Source of the DNA: Rhodobacterales bacterium HKCCSP123 | GTDB taxonomy: Bacteria > Pseudomonadota > Alphaproteobacteria > Rhodobacterales > Rhodobacteraceae | DNA: 64,000 nucleotides | Assembly (NCBI GenBank): GCA_015689745.1 | Contig: WVSO01000007.1 | Coordinates: 1-64,000, forward strand | Reading direction: 5' to 3' | Shown here: positions 53,840 to 62,667 of the stretch, piece by piece | How positions within the stretch are numbered: position 1 is the first letter of the stretch | How the letters are laid out: each line of letters opens with the position of its first letter | Translations under genes and position numbers: made by a program | Notes under the pieces: generated by a model | What the model saw: the letters and a program-made list of their open reading frames with translations, nothing else | What the model was told of the DNA's origin: nothing | Databases searched by the model: none

Positions 53840-55574
53840 GTTCCGTATCCGCCGCAGTGAAACGACCCTGGCCCCGGCCGCGACGCACGTCACCTCGACC
53901 GAGCAGAGACAGTCCCTTCAAGCCCGGGCCCGGCACGCCCCGGAAGACCTGCTTGCCGCCCCCGAAAGGCCGGAAGACGGCTTCGGCGACCTCGCGATGC
54001 CGGGGTCCGCTGCCGAGGCGCGTCTGCAGGCAGAGGCGCTTGCCCGCCAGCAGGCCGCCCGCGACGCGCGCATGGACGCGGCACGGCCCGAGACGCCACA
54101 GGGCCATGCTGCCGTCGCACCAGGGTCCGACCAGGAGATCGCGGCCATCCGCGCCGAGGGCCTGAGCGGGCGACAGCTGCGCATGGCGCGGCGTACGGCG
54201 CAGAAGAACGGCCTGAGCCCGACCTCGGATTTCGACGCGGTGCGCCTGTTGCGCGCGCGTGGCATCGATCCGTTCTCGCTGGCGAGCATGCTCGAGCTGG
54301 TCGTCGAGGACGCTCAAAACGGCGAGGCGGCCGCACCCCGCGGAGCGAACCTTCCGGTCACGACCCGCCCCGTGCAGCCGCCTGCCCAACCCGGGCCGCC
54401 CCGCGGGCTGAGCGCCGACGAACGCGCCGCAGAGATCATGAAGGTGCAGCGCGACATCGTGCGCCGCCGGCGCAAGCGCCTGGTCCTTCTGGCCAGCCGG
54501 CTGGCCTTTTTCGTCCTGCTCCCGACGTTGCTGGTGGGTTACTACTTCTACCGTGTGGCGACCCCACTCTATGCCACCAACACCGAGTTCGTGATCCAGA
54601 AGGCCGAGGGCGGCGCCAGTGCGGGGGGCGGCCTCGGCGGCCTGCTTGGCGGCACAAGTTTCGCCACGGTGCAGGAAAGCATCGTCGTGCAGAGCTACCT
54701 CGAGAGCCGCGAGGCGATGCTGCGGCTCGACGAAGACCTCGGCTTCCGCGCGCATTTCTCGGCGGAGCGCATCGATCCGCTCGTGCGCCTTGCACCCGAC
54801 GCCGCTGTCGAGTCGGTCTACAGCACCTATCGCGATCAGCTGACCATCGGCTACGATCCGACCGAGGGCGTGATCAAGCTGGAGATGCTGGCCGCCGACC
54901 CCGAGGTCAGCCAGGCCTTCTCCGAGGCGCTGATCCGCTACGCCGAGGAACGCGTCGACCAGATGAGCCAGCGCCTGCGCGAGGACCAGATGGCCGGTGC
55001 CCGGGAAAGCTACGAAGATGCCGAACGGCGTGTGGCCGAGGCGCAGGCCCGCGTCCTGGCCCTGCAGGAACGGCGCGGCGTCCTCTCGGCCGAGGCGGAG
55101 GTCTCGGCGGTGTTCAGCCAGATCGGCACCTTCGAACTGGAATTGCAGCAGGAGCGCCTTCGACTGGCCGAGATCCAGGCCGCGCGCAACCCGAACGTGA
55201 CGCGTGTCCAGGTCGCTCAGAACAACATTCAACGTCTCGAGACGCTGATTGCCGAGTTGCGCGGCGGACTGACCGAGGCGGATGCCGGCAACGCGTCGCT
55301 CGCCCGCGTGCAGTCCGAGCTTCTGATCGCGCAGGCAGATCTCGAAACCCGACAGATGATGCTGGCACAGGCGCTTCAGGCGATGGAAACCGCGCGGATC
55401 GAGGCCAACCGCCAGTCGCTCTACCTGTCCATAGGTGTGTTCCCGGTCGCCCCGGATGAAGCCGCCTATCCGCGCGCCTTCGAGAACACCCTGCTTGCAT
55501 TCCTCGTGTTCTCGGGCATCTACCTGATGGTGTCGATGACAGCGTCGATCCTGCGCGAGCAGGTCAGCACCTGA
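53814..55574 (+). CDS. Capsule polysaccharide export inner-membrane protein (KpsE/CtrB-like)
   Basis: A 586-residue protein: a long N-terminal tail (about 1-220), rich in Ala, Arg, Glu and Pro, followed by transmembrane helix 1 (VLLASRLAFFVLLPTLLVGYY, near 224-244), a Wzz-type periplasmic region with VATPLYATNTEFVIQKAEGG, a long coiled coil (residues about 390-525), and helix 2 near the C-terminus (LLAFLVFSGIYLMVSMTASIL). This is the KpsE/CtrB topology, with an unusually long cytoplasmic tail. It overlaps the KpsT-like gene by 26 bases and precedes kdsA. Confidence 0.88.
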   Translation: MTTTPKARKFRIRRSETTLAPAATHVTSTEQRQSLQARARHAPEDLLAAPERPEDGFGDLAMPGSAAEARLQAEALARQQAARDARMDAARPETPQGHAAVAPGSDQEIAAIRAEGLSGRQLRMARRTAQKNGLSPTSDFDAVRLLRARGIDPFSLASMLELVVEDAQNGEAAAPRGANLPVTTRPVQPPAQPGPPRGLSADERAAEIMKVQRDIVRRRRKRLVLLASRLAFFVLLPTLLVGYYFYRVATPLYATNTEFVIQKAEGGASAGGGLGGLLGGTSFATVQESIVVQSYLESREAMLRLDEDLGFRAHFSAERIDPLVRLAPDAAVESVYSTYRDQLTIGYDPTEGVIKLEMLAADPEVSQAFSEALIRYAEERVDQMSQRLREDQMAGARESYEDAERRVAEAQARVLALQERRGVLSAEAEVSAVFSQIGTFELELQQERLRLAEIQAARNPNVTRVQVAQNNIQRLETLIAELRGGLTEADAGNASLARVQSELLIAQADLETRQMMLAQALQAMETARIEANRQSLYLSIGVFPVAPDEAAYPRAFENTLLAFLVFSGIYLMVSMTASILREQVST

Positions 55575-55610
55575 GCCCCGGACGGGGCCGAGACGACCGG
55601 AAGGACAACC

Positions 55611-56444
55611 ATGCAGATCGTGGAAACGGGCCCCGTGGCCTTTGGCAACGACATACCCCTGACGGTCATCGCGGGCCCCTGCCAGCTGGAGGGGCGCGAC
55701 CACGCGCTCATGGTCGCGCGCCGCATGGCCGAGGCCTGCGCGGCGGCGGGTGCGGGCTTCGTCTTCAAGGCAAGCTACGACAAGGCGAACCGCACCAGCC
55801 TGTCGGGCAAGCGCGGCCTCGGCATGGACGAGGGTCTGGCGATCCTCGCCGACGTGAAGGCCGAGCTTGGTTGCCCGGTCCTGACGGACGTGCACGGCCC
55901 CGAGCAATGCGCCCCCGTGGCCAAGGTCTGCGACATCATCCAGATCCCGGCTTTCCTCTGCCGCCAGACCGATCTTCTGGTGGCGGCCGGCGAGACCGGT
56001 GCCGTCGTCAACATCAAAAAGGGCCAGTTCCTCGCGCCGTGGGACATGAAGAACGTCGTGGCCAAGGTCGAGAGTACCGGCAACCGCCGCATCCTGCTGA
56101 CCGAGCGGGGGGCGAGTTTCGGCTACAACACGCTGGTCGCCGACATGCGCTCGCTGCCCGAGATGATGAAGACAGGCTATCCCGTCATCATGGACGCCAC
56201 CCACTCGGTCCAGCAACCCGGCGGCCAGGGCGGCAGCTCGGGCGGCCAGCGCGAGTTCGCGCCTGTGATGGCGCGCGCCGCCGTCTCGCTTGGGATTGCC
56301 GGCGTCTTCATCGAAACGCATGAGGACCCCGACCGCGCGCCTTCGGACGGGCCGAACATGATCCCGCTTTCGCAGATGCCCGCCCTGATCGACAGCCTGA
56401 TGGCCTTCGACCGGCTGGCGAAATCCGACCCGATCCGGCTCTGA
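55611..56444 (+). CDS. kdsA: 3-deoxy-8-phosphooctulonate (Kdo-8-P) synthase
   Basis: A 277-residue KdsA: TVIAGPCQLEGRDHALMVARR, FKASYDKANRTSLSGKRG, VLTDVHGPEQCAPVAKVCDIIQIPAFLCRQTDL, and DATHSVQQPGGQGGSSGGQREFAP. It joins PEP and arabinose 5-phosphate. Cys24 (GPC), with His in DATH, Glu in IETHE and Asp in APSDG, marks the metal-dependent class II type as in Aquifex, whereas E. coli has Asn at that place. It is 36 bases after the KpsE-like gene, suggesting a Kdo-containing capsule or its linker. Confidence 0.95.
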   Translation: MQIVETGPVAFGNDIPLTVIAGPCQLEGRDHALMVARRMAEACAAAGAGFVFKASYDKANRTSLSGKRGLGMDEGLAILADVKAELGCPVLTDVHGPEQCAPVAKVCDIIQIPAFLCRQTDLLVAAGETGAVVNIKKGQFLAPWDMKNVVAKVESTGNRRILLTERGASFGYNTLVADMRSLPEMMKTGYPVIMDATHSVQQPGGQGGSSGGQREFAPVMARAAVSLGIAGVFIETHEDPDRAPSDGPNMIPLSQMPALIDSLMAFDRLAKSDPIRL

Positions 56445-56511
56445 GGACTTTTCCCCGGTCGCCTGTCCGGCCTAGGCTCCGGGGACCGACCGTTCCGCCG
56501 GACATTCTGCG

Positions 56512-57837
56512 ATGCGCTTTTTTCTCGTCACCCTTCTCGCCTTCCTGGCATTCGCACCGGGCCCCTCGCCGGCCCAGACGGACGGCAACCAGCCCGACGG
56601 GACCATCGCGATCGAAAGTTCCCGCGCGCAGGATTTCGCGACGCGGGACCGCATCATGGACATCCTCGGGCAACTCGACGGTTACGAAGACGTGCGCGCG
56701 ACGGTTTCGAACGGCATCGTCACGCTGCGCGGAACCGTCGTGGACGCAGGCCGGATCGAGGCGCTGAACGGTCTTGTCGCGCGCGTCGAGGGGGTCGTGG
56801 CGATCGAGAACACTGTGGTGGAAAGCACCGACGTCGTCGAACGCCTGAACCCCGCGGTCGACCGCATCCGCCACCGCATCGAACAGGCCATCGCCTTTTC
56901 GCCGCTGATCCTGATCGCCGCCACGGCGGGCCTACTGACGATCTGGCTCGGTTTCTTCATCGCGCGGCGTAGCTGGCCATGGGACCGCATCGCCCCGAAC
57001 AGCTTCATCGCGGACATCTACCGGCAGCTGGTGCGTTTGGCCTTCGTCCTGGCCGGCATCGTCCTGGCGCTGGACCTGCTGAACGCGACGGCGCTGCTCG
57101 GCACGATCCTGGGCGCCGCCGGGATCGTCGGGCTCGCCATAGGTTTCGCGGTGCGCGACACGGTCGAGAATTTCATCTCTTCCGTCATGCTGTCGATCCG
57201 GCAGCCCTTCAGGCCCAAGGATCTCGTGGAGATCGAGGGCGAAACAGGGCACGTGATCCGCCTCACGAGCCGGGCCACGATCCTCCTCAGCCTCGACGGC
57301 AACCACATCCGGATCCCCAATTCGACCGTCTTCAAGGCAAAGATCATCAACTACACGCGCAACGACGAGCGGCGCTTCACCTTCACGCTGGGCATCGACC
57401 CGGCCGCCGACATCGCCGAGGCGCAAGCCATCATGCTGGCCGCGCTGAAGGAACTGCCCTTCGTCCTCGAAACGCCCGGCCCGGGTGTGTGGGTCGAAGG
57501 CATCGGCGCATCGACCATCGACATCACCGCGGCGGGGTGGATCATGCAGCACCAGACCGGGATCGGCATGGCCAAGGGAGAGGCGATCCGCGTGGTGAAG
57601 GCCCGGCTTGAAGAGGCGGGCATCACCCTGCCCGAACCGACCTACCGCCTTGTCGGCATTCCCGCCTGGAAGGACGTAACCGACGCGACGGGCACCGCCG
57701 CTCCGGCACCAGTGGCGCCGGTCGAGGTGCAGGACATCGGCGCCGCCGAGAAACAGGCGCTGGAGGAGATCATCGAGGCCGAGCGCGAGGCCCTTCCCGG
57801 TGACGATCTGCTGCGCCGCAACGCCCCGCAGGAGTGA
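56512..57837 (+). CDS. MscS-family mechanosensitive channel with N-terminal BON domain
   Basis: A 441-residue protein: signal peptide (MRFFLVTLLAFLAFAPGPSPAQT), a BON domain (ILGQLDGYEDVRATVSNGIVTLRGTVVDAGRIEALNGLVARVEGVVAIENTV, about residues 45-105), then transmembrane segments, with the pore helix in LLGTILGAAGIVGLAIGFAVRDTVENFISSVML and the beta domain in IRQPFRPKDLVEIEGETGHVIRLTSRATILLSLDGNHIRIPNS. The Gly/Ala-rich TM3 is diagnostic for MscS. A periplasmic BON domain may touch the envelope. The function is solute release at low osmolarity. The C-terminus carries a Pro/Ala/Glu tail. Confidence 0.93.
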   Translation: MRFFLVTLLAFLAFAPGPSPAQTDGNQPDGTIAIESSRAQDFATRDRIMDILGQLDGYEDVRATVSNGIVTLRGTVVDAGRIEALNGLVARVEGVVAIENTVVESTDVVERLNPAVDRIRHRIEQAIAFSPLILIAATAGLLTIWLGFFIARRSWPWDRIAPNSFIADIYRQLVRLAFVLAGIVLALDLLNATALLGTILGAAGIVGLAIGFAVRDTVENFISSVMLSIRQPFRPKDLVEIEGETGHVIRLTSRATILLSLDGNHIRIPNSTVFKAKIINYTRNDERRFTFTLGIDPAADIAEAQAIMLAALKELPFVLETPGPGVWVEGIGASTIDITAAGWIMQHQTGIGMAKGEAIRVVKARLEEAGITLPEPTYRLVGIPAWKDVTDATGTAAPAPVAPVEVQDIGAAEKQALEEIIEAEREALPGDDLLRRNAPQE

Positions 57838-57871
57838 ACGAAGGAGCCTACAGATTCTTGCCGCTTGGGTC

Positions 57872-57900
57872 TTGATCCCCCGACGCTCGCAGCGTAACTA
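57872..57900 (+). promoter_or_regulatory. Promoter of the tRNA-Gln gene
   Basis: TTGATC (57872-57877), 17-base spacer, TAACTA (57895-57900), 12 bases before the tRNA start. Well placed for direct transcription of the tRNA. Confidence 0.7.
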
Positions 57901-57912
57901 GCGCGGCACGGT

Positions 57913-57987
57913 TGGGGTGTAGCCAAGCGGTAAGGCAGCGGTTTTTGGTACCGTGTACCGTAGGTTCGAATCCTACCACCCCAGCCA
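57913..57987 (+). tRNA. tRNA-Gln (anticodon UUG)
   Basis: A 75-base cloverleaf with encoded CCA. Acceptor stem TGGGGTG pairs with CACCCCA, anticodon stem GCGGT/ACCGT with loop TTTTGGT (anticodon TTG at 57945-57947), and TpsiC arm GTAGG-TTCGAAT-CCTAC. The discriminator is G. As in alphaproteobacteria generally, it is probably charged by GluRS and amidated by GatCAB. No isoacceptor is nearby. Confidence 0.96.
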
Positions 57988-58768
57988 GTCACTTCCGTCA
58001 CGTATCGGAAATCGGGCGACGCGTCGGCCCACCCGCCTGGGCGGCCCCGGCTGCGCCGCAAGCGGAGCTTCGGGTTCGATCCTCTGTCCTTGCCTCACCC
58101 GCTCGCCCCCCCGGGCCGGTCGCATGGCGAGGGACGACCGTGTGTCGTCTGACCTGCACCGCGTCGCCACCCGCCTCCTACGCTTCGCGGATCCCGTCTT
58201 CGTCTTGGTTCTGCGGGGTCACCCGGCCTTCGTGCTTCTGGCTGGCGATGTGGGCGGCGCGGGTCCTGCGCAGGCCATGGCGCCCGATGAACTCCCGCTT
58301 GAGACCATCCTCGAGACTCTTCCGGGTCCGGATGGCGCGGCAGGTCTTCGTCGGGCAGCGCCTCCGGGCCTGTCGATCGGACGGAAGGAAATGCGGATCC
58401 GACCAGTTGCCCCCCTGAGCGGCCTGGAGACGGCCAGCAGAATTGGCGCTATCGGTCCGTCTACCCGGAAGCGGCCGCCGATCACCGCGGTGCGGCCGCC
58501 CCCCCCGCAGGATGTCTGCACCCGGCCTGAGGGTCCGGCGCGCACGATGCTTGCACATCGGCCTTGGCGGTGCCGGCCAAGGCGGTCGCTCGCGCTGCCG
58601 CAAGCCGATGATGCCTGCGCGGACGGACCTGGCTGGAACTTGCGAAGCACGCTCCCTTCGAACCCGCCACCCTTGGCTTGGCAACGTGTCTCAGGCAGGC
58701 GAAAATCCGTTGGCCGATCGATTTGATTGTTGCGGGCGAAAGCAGACAACGTCATTTTTCATTCCACG
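57988..58768. other. 781-base stretch with no supportable gene after tRNA-Gln
   Basis: Several frames stay open because of the GC content, but none has a credible start, codon pattern or recognisable domain. A minus-strand frame (58178-58684) carries the protein-like LKREFIGRHGLRRTRAA run but no family I can name. It may be decayed remains of an element inserted next to the tRNA. No direct repeat of the tRNA 3' end was seen to the right. Confidence 0.45.
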
Positions 58769-60550
58769 ATGAACATGTTGAACGGTCCAAGACATCCGTT
58801 GAGGACAAGGACACCCGGCCCCGACGAGGCGCGCTCCCCTTCGTCGAGGCAGCGCATCCAATTCGCGGTGCTGTTTGGTGGTCTCTGCCTCCTGGTGTTC
58901 GTCATGGTCGTTGTGTTTGAGCTGGATCCCGGCGAGCATCCCAGCCCATCGGTCCCCTTTCTTCCCGGCGGGGCGCTTTCTCACAGGCAGTTCGTATCGG
59001 GGCTGATCGCGTCTTGCTGTGTTGGAGCGGTCGGCGTCCTGACATGGGGTGTCGTCAGACGCTGGACGTGGGCGCATCATCGGACGGTTCGACGCCTGAT
59101 GAAGTCGGTCCTGATCTTCGCCGTATTCGCCAGCGGGTTCTCCTATTTCTATGTGAGGCAAGGCGTGATGAACGATCATTACGCTCACCGTTACGACACG
59201 TTTCACTACCTGCTTCACCCGCGGTACTACGCCGAGCTGGACTACCAGGATCTCTACGCCTGCACCGTCGAGGCGCTCTCGCGGGATGTCATCCCCGACG
59301 ACAACCCGGTCAGGGATCTCCGCACCTATGACATGACCACGGCGGGCGACCTGCGGGACCAAGGCCTCTGCCCCAGACAGGACTTCACACCGGATCGCTG
59401 GGAGCGGTGGGAGAGAGATCTCGAGGTCTTCACGGAGACCCCGGGGGCCGCAGATATCTTGCGTCTCGCGATCCGCGATCGCGGATACAACGGAACACCG
59501 CCCCATGCCGCCATTTCCGGGTTTCTCGCGGACAGGATCCCTCTGAGCGTGGCGACGCACAACCTGGTGCCATTGCTCGATATTCTCATGATCAGCGTGA
59601 TGCTCTATGCCGTGGCCGTCGCTTTCGGCTGGAAAATCGGGTTGCTGTTCGCCCTGTCCGTCTTCGCCATTGCGGCGGATTCGCCGGGTATCATCGGCGG
59701 TTCCTGGTTTCGTTATGCCTGGTTGGCGACCCTGACCCTGGGTTTCGCGGCGCTGCGCCGGGGCAGCTACGCGATGTCAGGCGTCTTCATGGCCTTGTCC
59801 GCCCTGCTCAACGTGTTTCCCGTCGTCTTTTCCGTCGGGATCGTCATCCGCGGCGTCGTCACGTGCTGGCAGGAGCGCCGCCTCGTGCCGTGCTACAGGA
59901 GCTTTGTCCTTGCCGCACTCGTGACGTCCTTCATCGGGATTGGCGTGGGCCTCCTGCCGGCGCGGCATGTCGGCAATTACTCGGGCTGGATTGCCAACAT
60001 GGCCCATCACAGCAGCGAGCGGTTCCAGGCCTTCGGCGTCGGTCTCAAGTTCCCGTTCATCTACCGGGGCGCAAATACCCGTGACAGCGACCAGGTGACC
60101 GAGAGCGTTCGGCGGGACCTCTTCCACGAAAACCGGAAGGTCTACTATCCATTGGCGATCACCTTGATCGGTCTTGCGCTGGCCCTTGCCGTGAAGACCC
60201 GCGACGACGTGGAGGCGGCAACGATATTGGGTTTCACCCTGTTCTTCTGCCTGCTGGGAACTGTCAGCTACTACTTCGCCTGTGCGAGCCTCGTCATCCT
60301 CGGATTGCACCGCCGTGCCGGCACTGCCGGGGGAACGCTCCTTTTGTCGCTATGGTTCCTGACCAGCCTTCTTGCCCATTGGGCGCTCTACGAAACGCAT
60401 TACTACCGGTTCATGTACAACACCGTGCTGAGCTTTTCGTGGACGGTCTGGCTTTCAGCGCTTCTCTTCTGGCTGGCGGCGAGAGAGGGTATCCTCGGGT
60501 CCTTCGCCAACCTTGTCGCCGCCCCGTCCAGGGTCGGGAGAGGGTCCTAG
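58769..60550 (+). CDS. Multi-pass membrane protein, possibly GT-C-like
   Basis: About 593 residues with roughly ten to twelve hydrophobic segments (for example FAVLFGGLCLLVFVMVVVFEL, LLDILMISVMLYAVAVAFGWKIGLLFAL). A soluble loop early in the protein carries NDHYAHRYDTFHYLLHPRYYAELDYQDLYACTVEALSRD, a pattern I associate with a group of uncharacterised integral membrane proteins that resemble GT-C glycosyltransferases in topology. ATG 58769 (MNMLNGPRHP) is taken as start, and earlier codons are weakly supported. GC content seems lower than in the core genes. Function is unknown. The gap to the convergent regulator (60551-60810) contains nothing recognisable. Confidence 0.7.
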   Translation: MNMLNGPRHPLRTRTPGPDEARSPSSRQRIQFAVLFGGLCLLVFVMVVVFELDPGEHPSPSVPFLPGGALSHRQFVSGLIASCCVGAVGVLTWGVVRRWTWAHHRTVRRLMKSVLIFAVFASGFSYFYVRQGVMNDHYAHRYDTFHYLLHPRYYAELDYQDLYACTVEALSRDVIPDDNPVRDLRTYDMTTAGDLRDQGLCPRQDFTPDRWERWERDLEVFTETPGAADILRLAIRDRGYNGTPPHAAISGFLADRIPLSVATHNLVPLLDILMISVMLYAVAVAFGWKIGLLFALSVFAIAADSPGIIGGSWFRYAWLATLTLGFAALRRGSYAMSGVFMALSALLNVFPVVFSVGIVIRGVVTCWQERRLVPCYRSFVLAALVTSFIGIGVGLLPARHVGNYSGWIANMAHHSSERFQAFGVGLKFPFIYRGANTRDSDQVTESVRRDLFHENRKVYYPLAITLIGLALALAVKTRDDVEAATILGFTLFFCLLGTVSYYFACASLVILGLHRRAGTAGGTLLLSLWFLTSLLAHWALYETHYYRFMYNTVLSFSWTVWLSALLFWLAAREGILGSFANLVAAPSRVGRGS

Positions 60551-60810
60551 ATCAAGCGGCATCGGCGTGAATGACGCCCCAGATCCATGGAGGCGTTCCG
60601 ATCAACGACCTTTCCGCATGCTGCCTCGGCCTTCCGATCTTGCGGTCCGGGCCGGTCTGTCTGGATGAAGGGGCATCCGACCGGACCAGTCAGGTGTTTC
60701 CGTCCAGGCCCGAGCGGATGGCAAATCCAGCGCGGGTTTCGGGCTGGGCAGGAGACCGTCAAGGGTCCACTTGCAGCGTCTCTCCCGGGATCCGGGCAAA
60801 GGGCTGCGCA

Positions 60811-62667
60811 TCAGTTGCGCCATTCGCGGTCTTCGATTCCGAATTTCTTGATCCTCGAATAGATCGTCGTGGCAGGCACCCCGAGCACCCGGGCTGCGCC
60901 GTTGGGGCCGGAGACGCGCCCCCCCGTCTCGTGGAGGCATGCCACGAGGTTCGCCCTCGCTTCCGCCTGCAAGGTTGCTTCCGACTTGATCTGAGCCGGT
61001 TGCCCGATCGTGGACACCGCCGGGTCGCCGATATCGACGATGAGTTTGCCGCCTTGGGAAATGATCGCCGCGCGCTCGATCACGTTTCGCAGCTCCCGTG
61101 CGTTACCGGGCCAGGAATAGGCCTGGAGTTGCTGCATCGTGCGCTGCGTGATGACATTCCTGGCGCGGTTCAGCCGCATGTTGGCCAGCGACAGGAAATG
61201 GGTCGCAAGCGCCGGGATGTCCTCCCGCTTCTCACGGAGCGGATGGCAGGCAATCGGAAACACGTTGAGGAAGAGAAACAGATCCTCGCGGAAGCGCCCT
61301 GCGTCCACTTCACGTTCGAGGACCTTGGTCGTGGCTGCGATCACCCGCACGTCGATGATGCGGCTCCGGCTATCGCCGAGACGCGTCACCTCGCGGTCCT
61401 GAAGGGCCCGCAAGAGCTGTCCCTGGTGCTCGAGCGGCAGCTCCTCGACGTTCTCGAGGAAGATCGTGCCGCTGTGGGCCAGTTCGAGCTTGCCGGGCTT
61501 GTCTCGCAAGGCGCTCTGATAGGCGCCGCGGATATGTCCGAAAAGCTCCGAGCCCATCGCATCTGCAGGCACGGAACCGCATCGCAGGTGGATCAGGGCG
61601 CGTCGTCGGCGGTCGCTGGCATTGTGGATGGCGTTCGCGACGAGTCCCTTGCCTGTCCCCCTTTCGCCCGAGATCAGGACATTGGCGGAGGTCTTGGCGA
61701 CAAGGTCGATGCGTGTGCGTAGCTGGCGCGTCGCAGGGGCAGTCCCGATGATGTCGTGATGGGCCTGCTCGCTGGTGATCGCTTCCTGCAGGTAGGCGTT
61801 TTCCTGTTCAAGCCGGTCCCGAAGGGCCGCGACCTCTTCGAGCGCCTCGCGGAGGCGGCGTTCGTTCTCCTTGCGCTCGGTGATGTCACGAAAGATCACG
61901 ACGGCACCGGCCAGCACCTGTTGGTCATAGATCGGCGTCGACACGTATTCGACCCGGATCGGCTTGCCATCCTTGCGCCAGAACACCTCGTCCTCGATCC
62001 GGTGCACCTGTTCGAAACGAAAGGACCGGTAGATAGGGCACTCGTGCGAATGGTACACCTCGCCGTTGACATGATGGTGGTGGATCATGTCGTGGATCGA
62101 CTTTCCCATCAGGTCTTCGCTGGTCCAGCCAAGCATTTCCTGCGCGGCACGGTTCACGAAGGTCGTCTTGCCTTCGGCATTGACACCGTAGATGCCCTCG
62201 CCGGCCGCGTTCAGGATCAGCTGGTTCTCGTTCTCCAGCTCGGCGAAGAAGGATTGGGCGCGCTTCCACCCTTCCAGCCCGGCCCGATGCAGTTCCTCGG
62301 TGTCGAAGATCTGTGCCCTGCGCTCCAGTTCGGCGAGATCGACGAGCATCAGAAGGATCGTCGTCTCGTTCGGATCGATCAAGGACCCGCGCAGCTCGCA
62401 GGCCCGGTCGCCATTGGGCGTGCGGAAGCGGAGGTCGCGGGTCCAAGCCTCGCCGCGATGCTCCACCTCCTCCACGAAGATGATGAAGCGCGGCACCTGC
62501 CGCCCGAGAAGCGGGGAGAGCGCCAGCCCCCGTGGCCGGGTCAGGCCCAGCATCGCACAGGCGGCTTCATTGGCGTCGAGGATGACGTCACGCCGCGTGT
62601 CGAGCAGCAGCGCGGCCTCGGGCACGGCGTTCAGGCTGAAGGCAGGGACAGGCGACGATTCGTTCAT
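60811..62667 (-). CDS. PAS-AAA+-Fis regulator (NtrC-family enhancer-binding protein) with altered catalytic motifs
   Basis: A 618-residue protein. PAS 1 spans about 10-110, PAS 2 about 145-262 (with HHHHVNGEVYHSHECPIY), a coiled linker follows, then an AAA+ domain at about 306-540 with Walker A GERGTGKGLVANAIH intact. The sigma-54 contact loop reads GAYQSA (381-386) instead of GAFTGA, and Walker B reads IFLENVEELP where LFLDEIGELP is usual. A Fis-type helix-turn-helix ends the protein (GAARVLGVPATTIYSRIKKFG). ATG 62667 is the start. Divergent from the CmpA/NrtA-like gene, its probable target. Sigma-54-independent action is inferred. Confidence 0.9.
   Translation of the reverse strand: MNESSPVPAFSLNAVPEAALLLDTRRDVILDANEAACAMLGLTRPRGLALSPLLGRQVPRFIIFVEEVEHRGEAWTRDLRFRTPNGDRACELRGSLIDPNETTILLMLVDLAELERRAQIFDTEELHRAGLEGWKRAQSFFAELENENQLILNAAGEGIYGVNAEGKTTFVNRAAQEMLGWTSEDLMGKSIHDMIHHHHVNGEVYHSHECPIYRSFRFEQVHRIEDEVFWRKDGKPIRVEYVSTPIYDQQVLAGAVVIFRDITERKENERRLREALEEVAALRDRLEQENAYLQEAITSEQAHHDIIGTAPATRQLRTRIDLVAKTSANVLISGERGTGKGLVANAIHNASDRRRRALIHLRCGSVPADAMGSELFGHIRGAYQSALRDKPGKLELAHSGTIFLENVEELPLEHQGQLLRALQDREVTRLGDSRSRIIDVRVIAATTKVLEREVDAGRFREDLFLFLNVFPIACHPLREKREDIPALATHFLSLANMRLNRARNVITQRTMQQLQAYSWPGNARELRNVIERAAIISQGGKLIVDIGDPAVSTIGQPAQIKSEATLQAEARANLVACLHETGGRVSGPNGAARVLGVPATTIYSRIKKFGIEDREWRN

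Noticed and set aside
57953-58726. Open frames after tRNA-Gln on both strands
   Set aside because: All begin inside the tRNA or lack ribosome sites, the frames contradict each other and no family is recognisable. They are noted as possible decayed sequence only.
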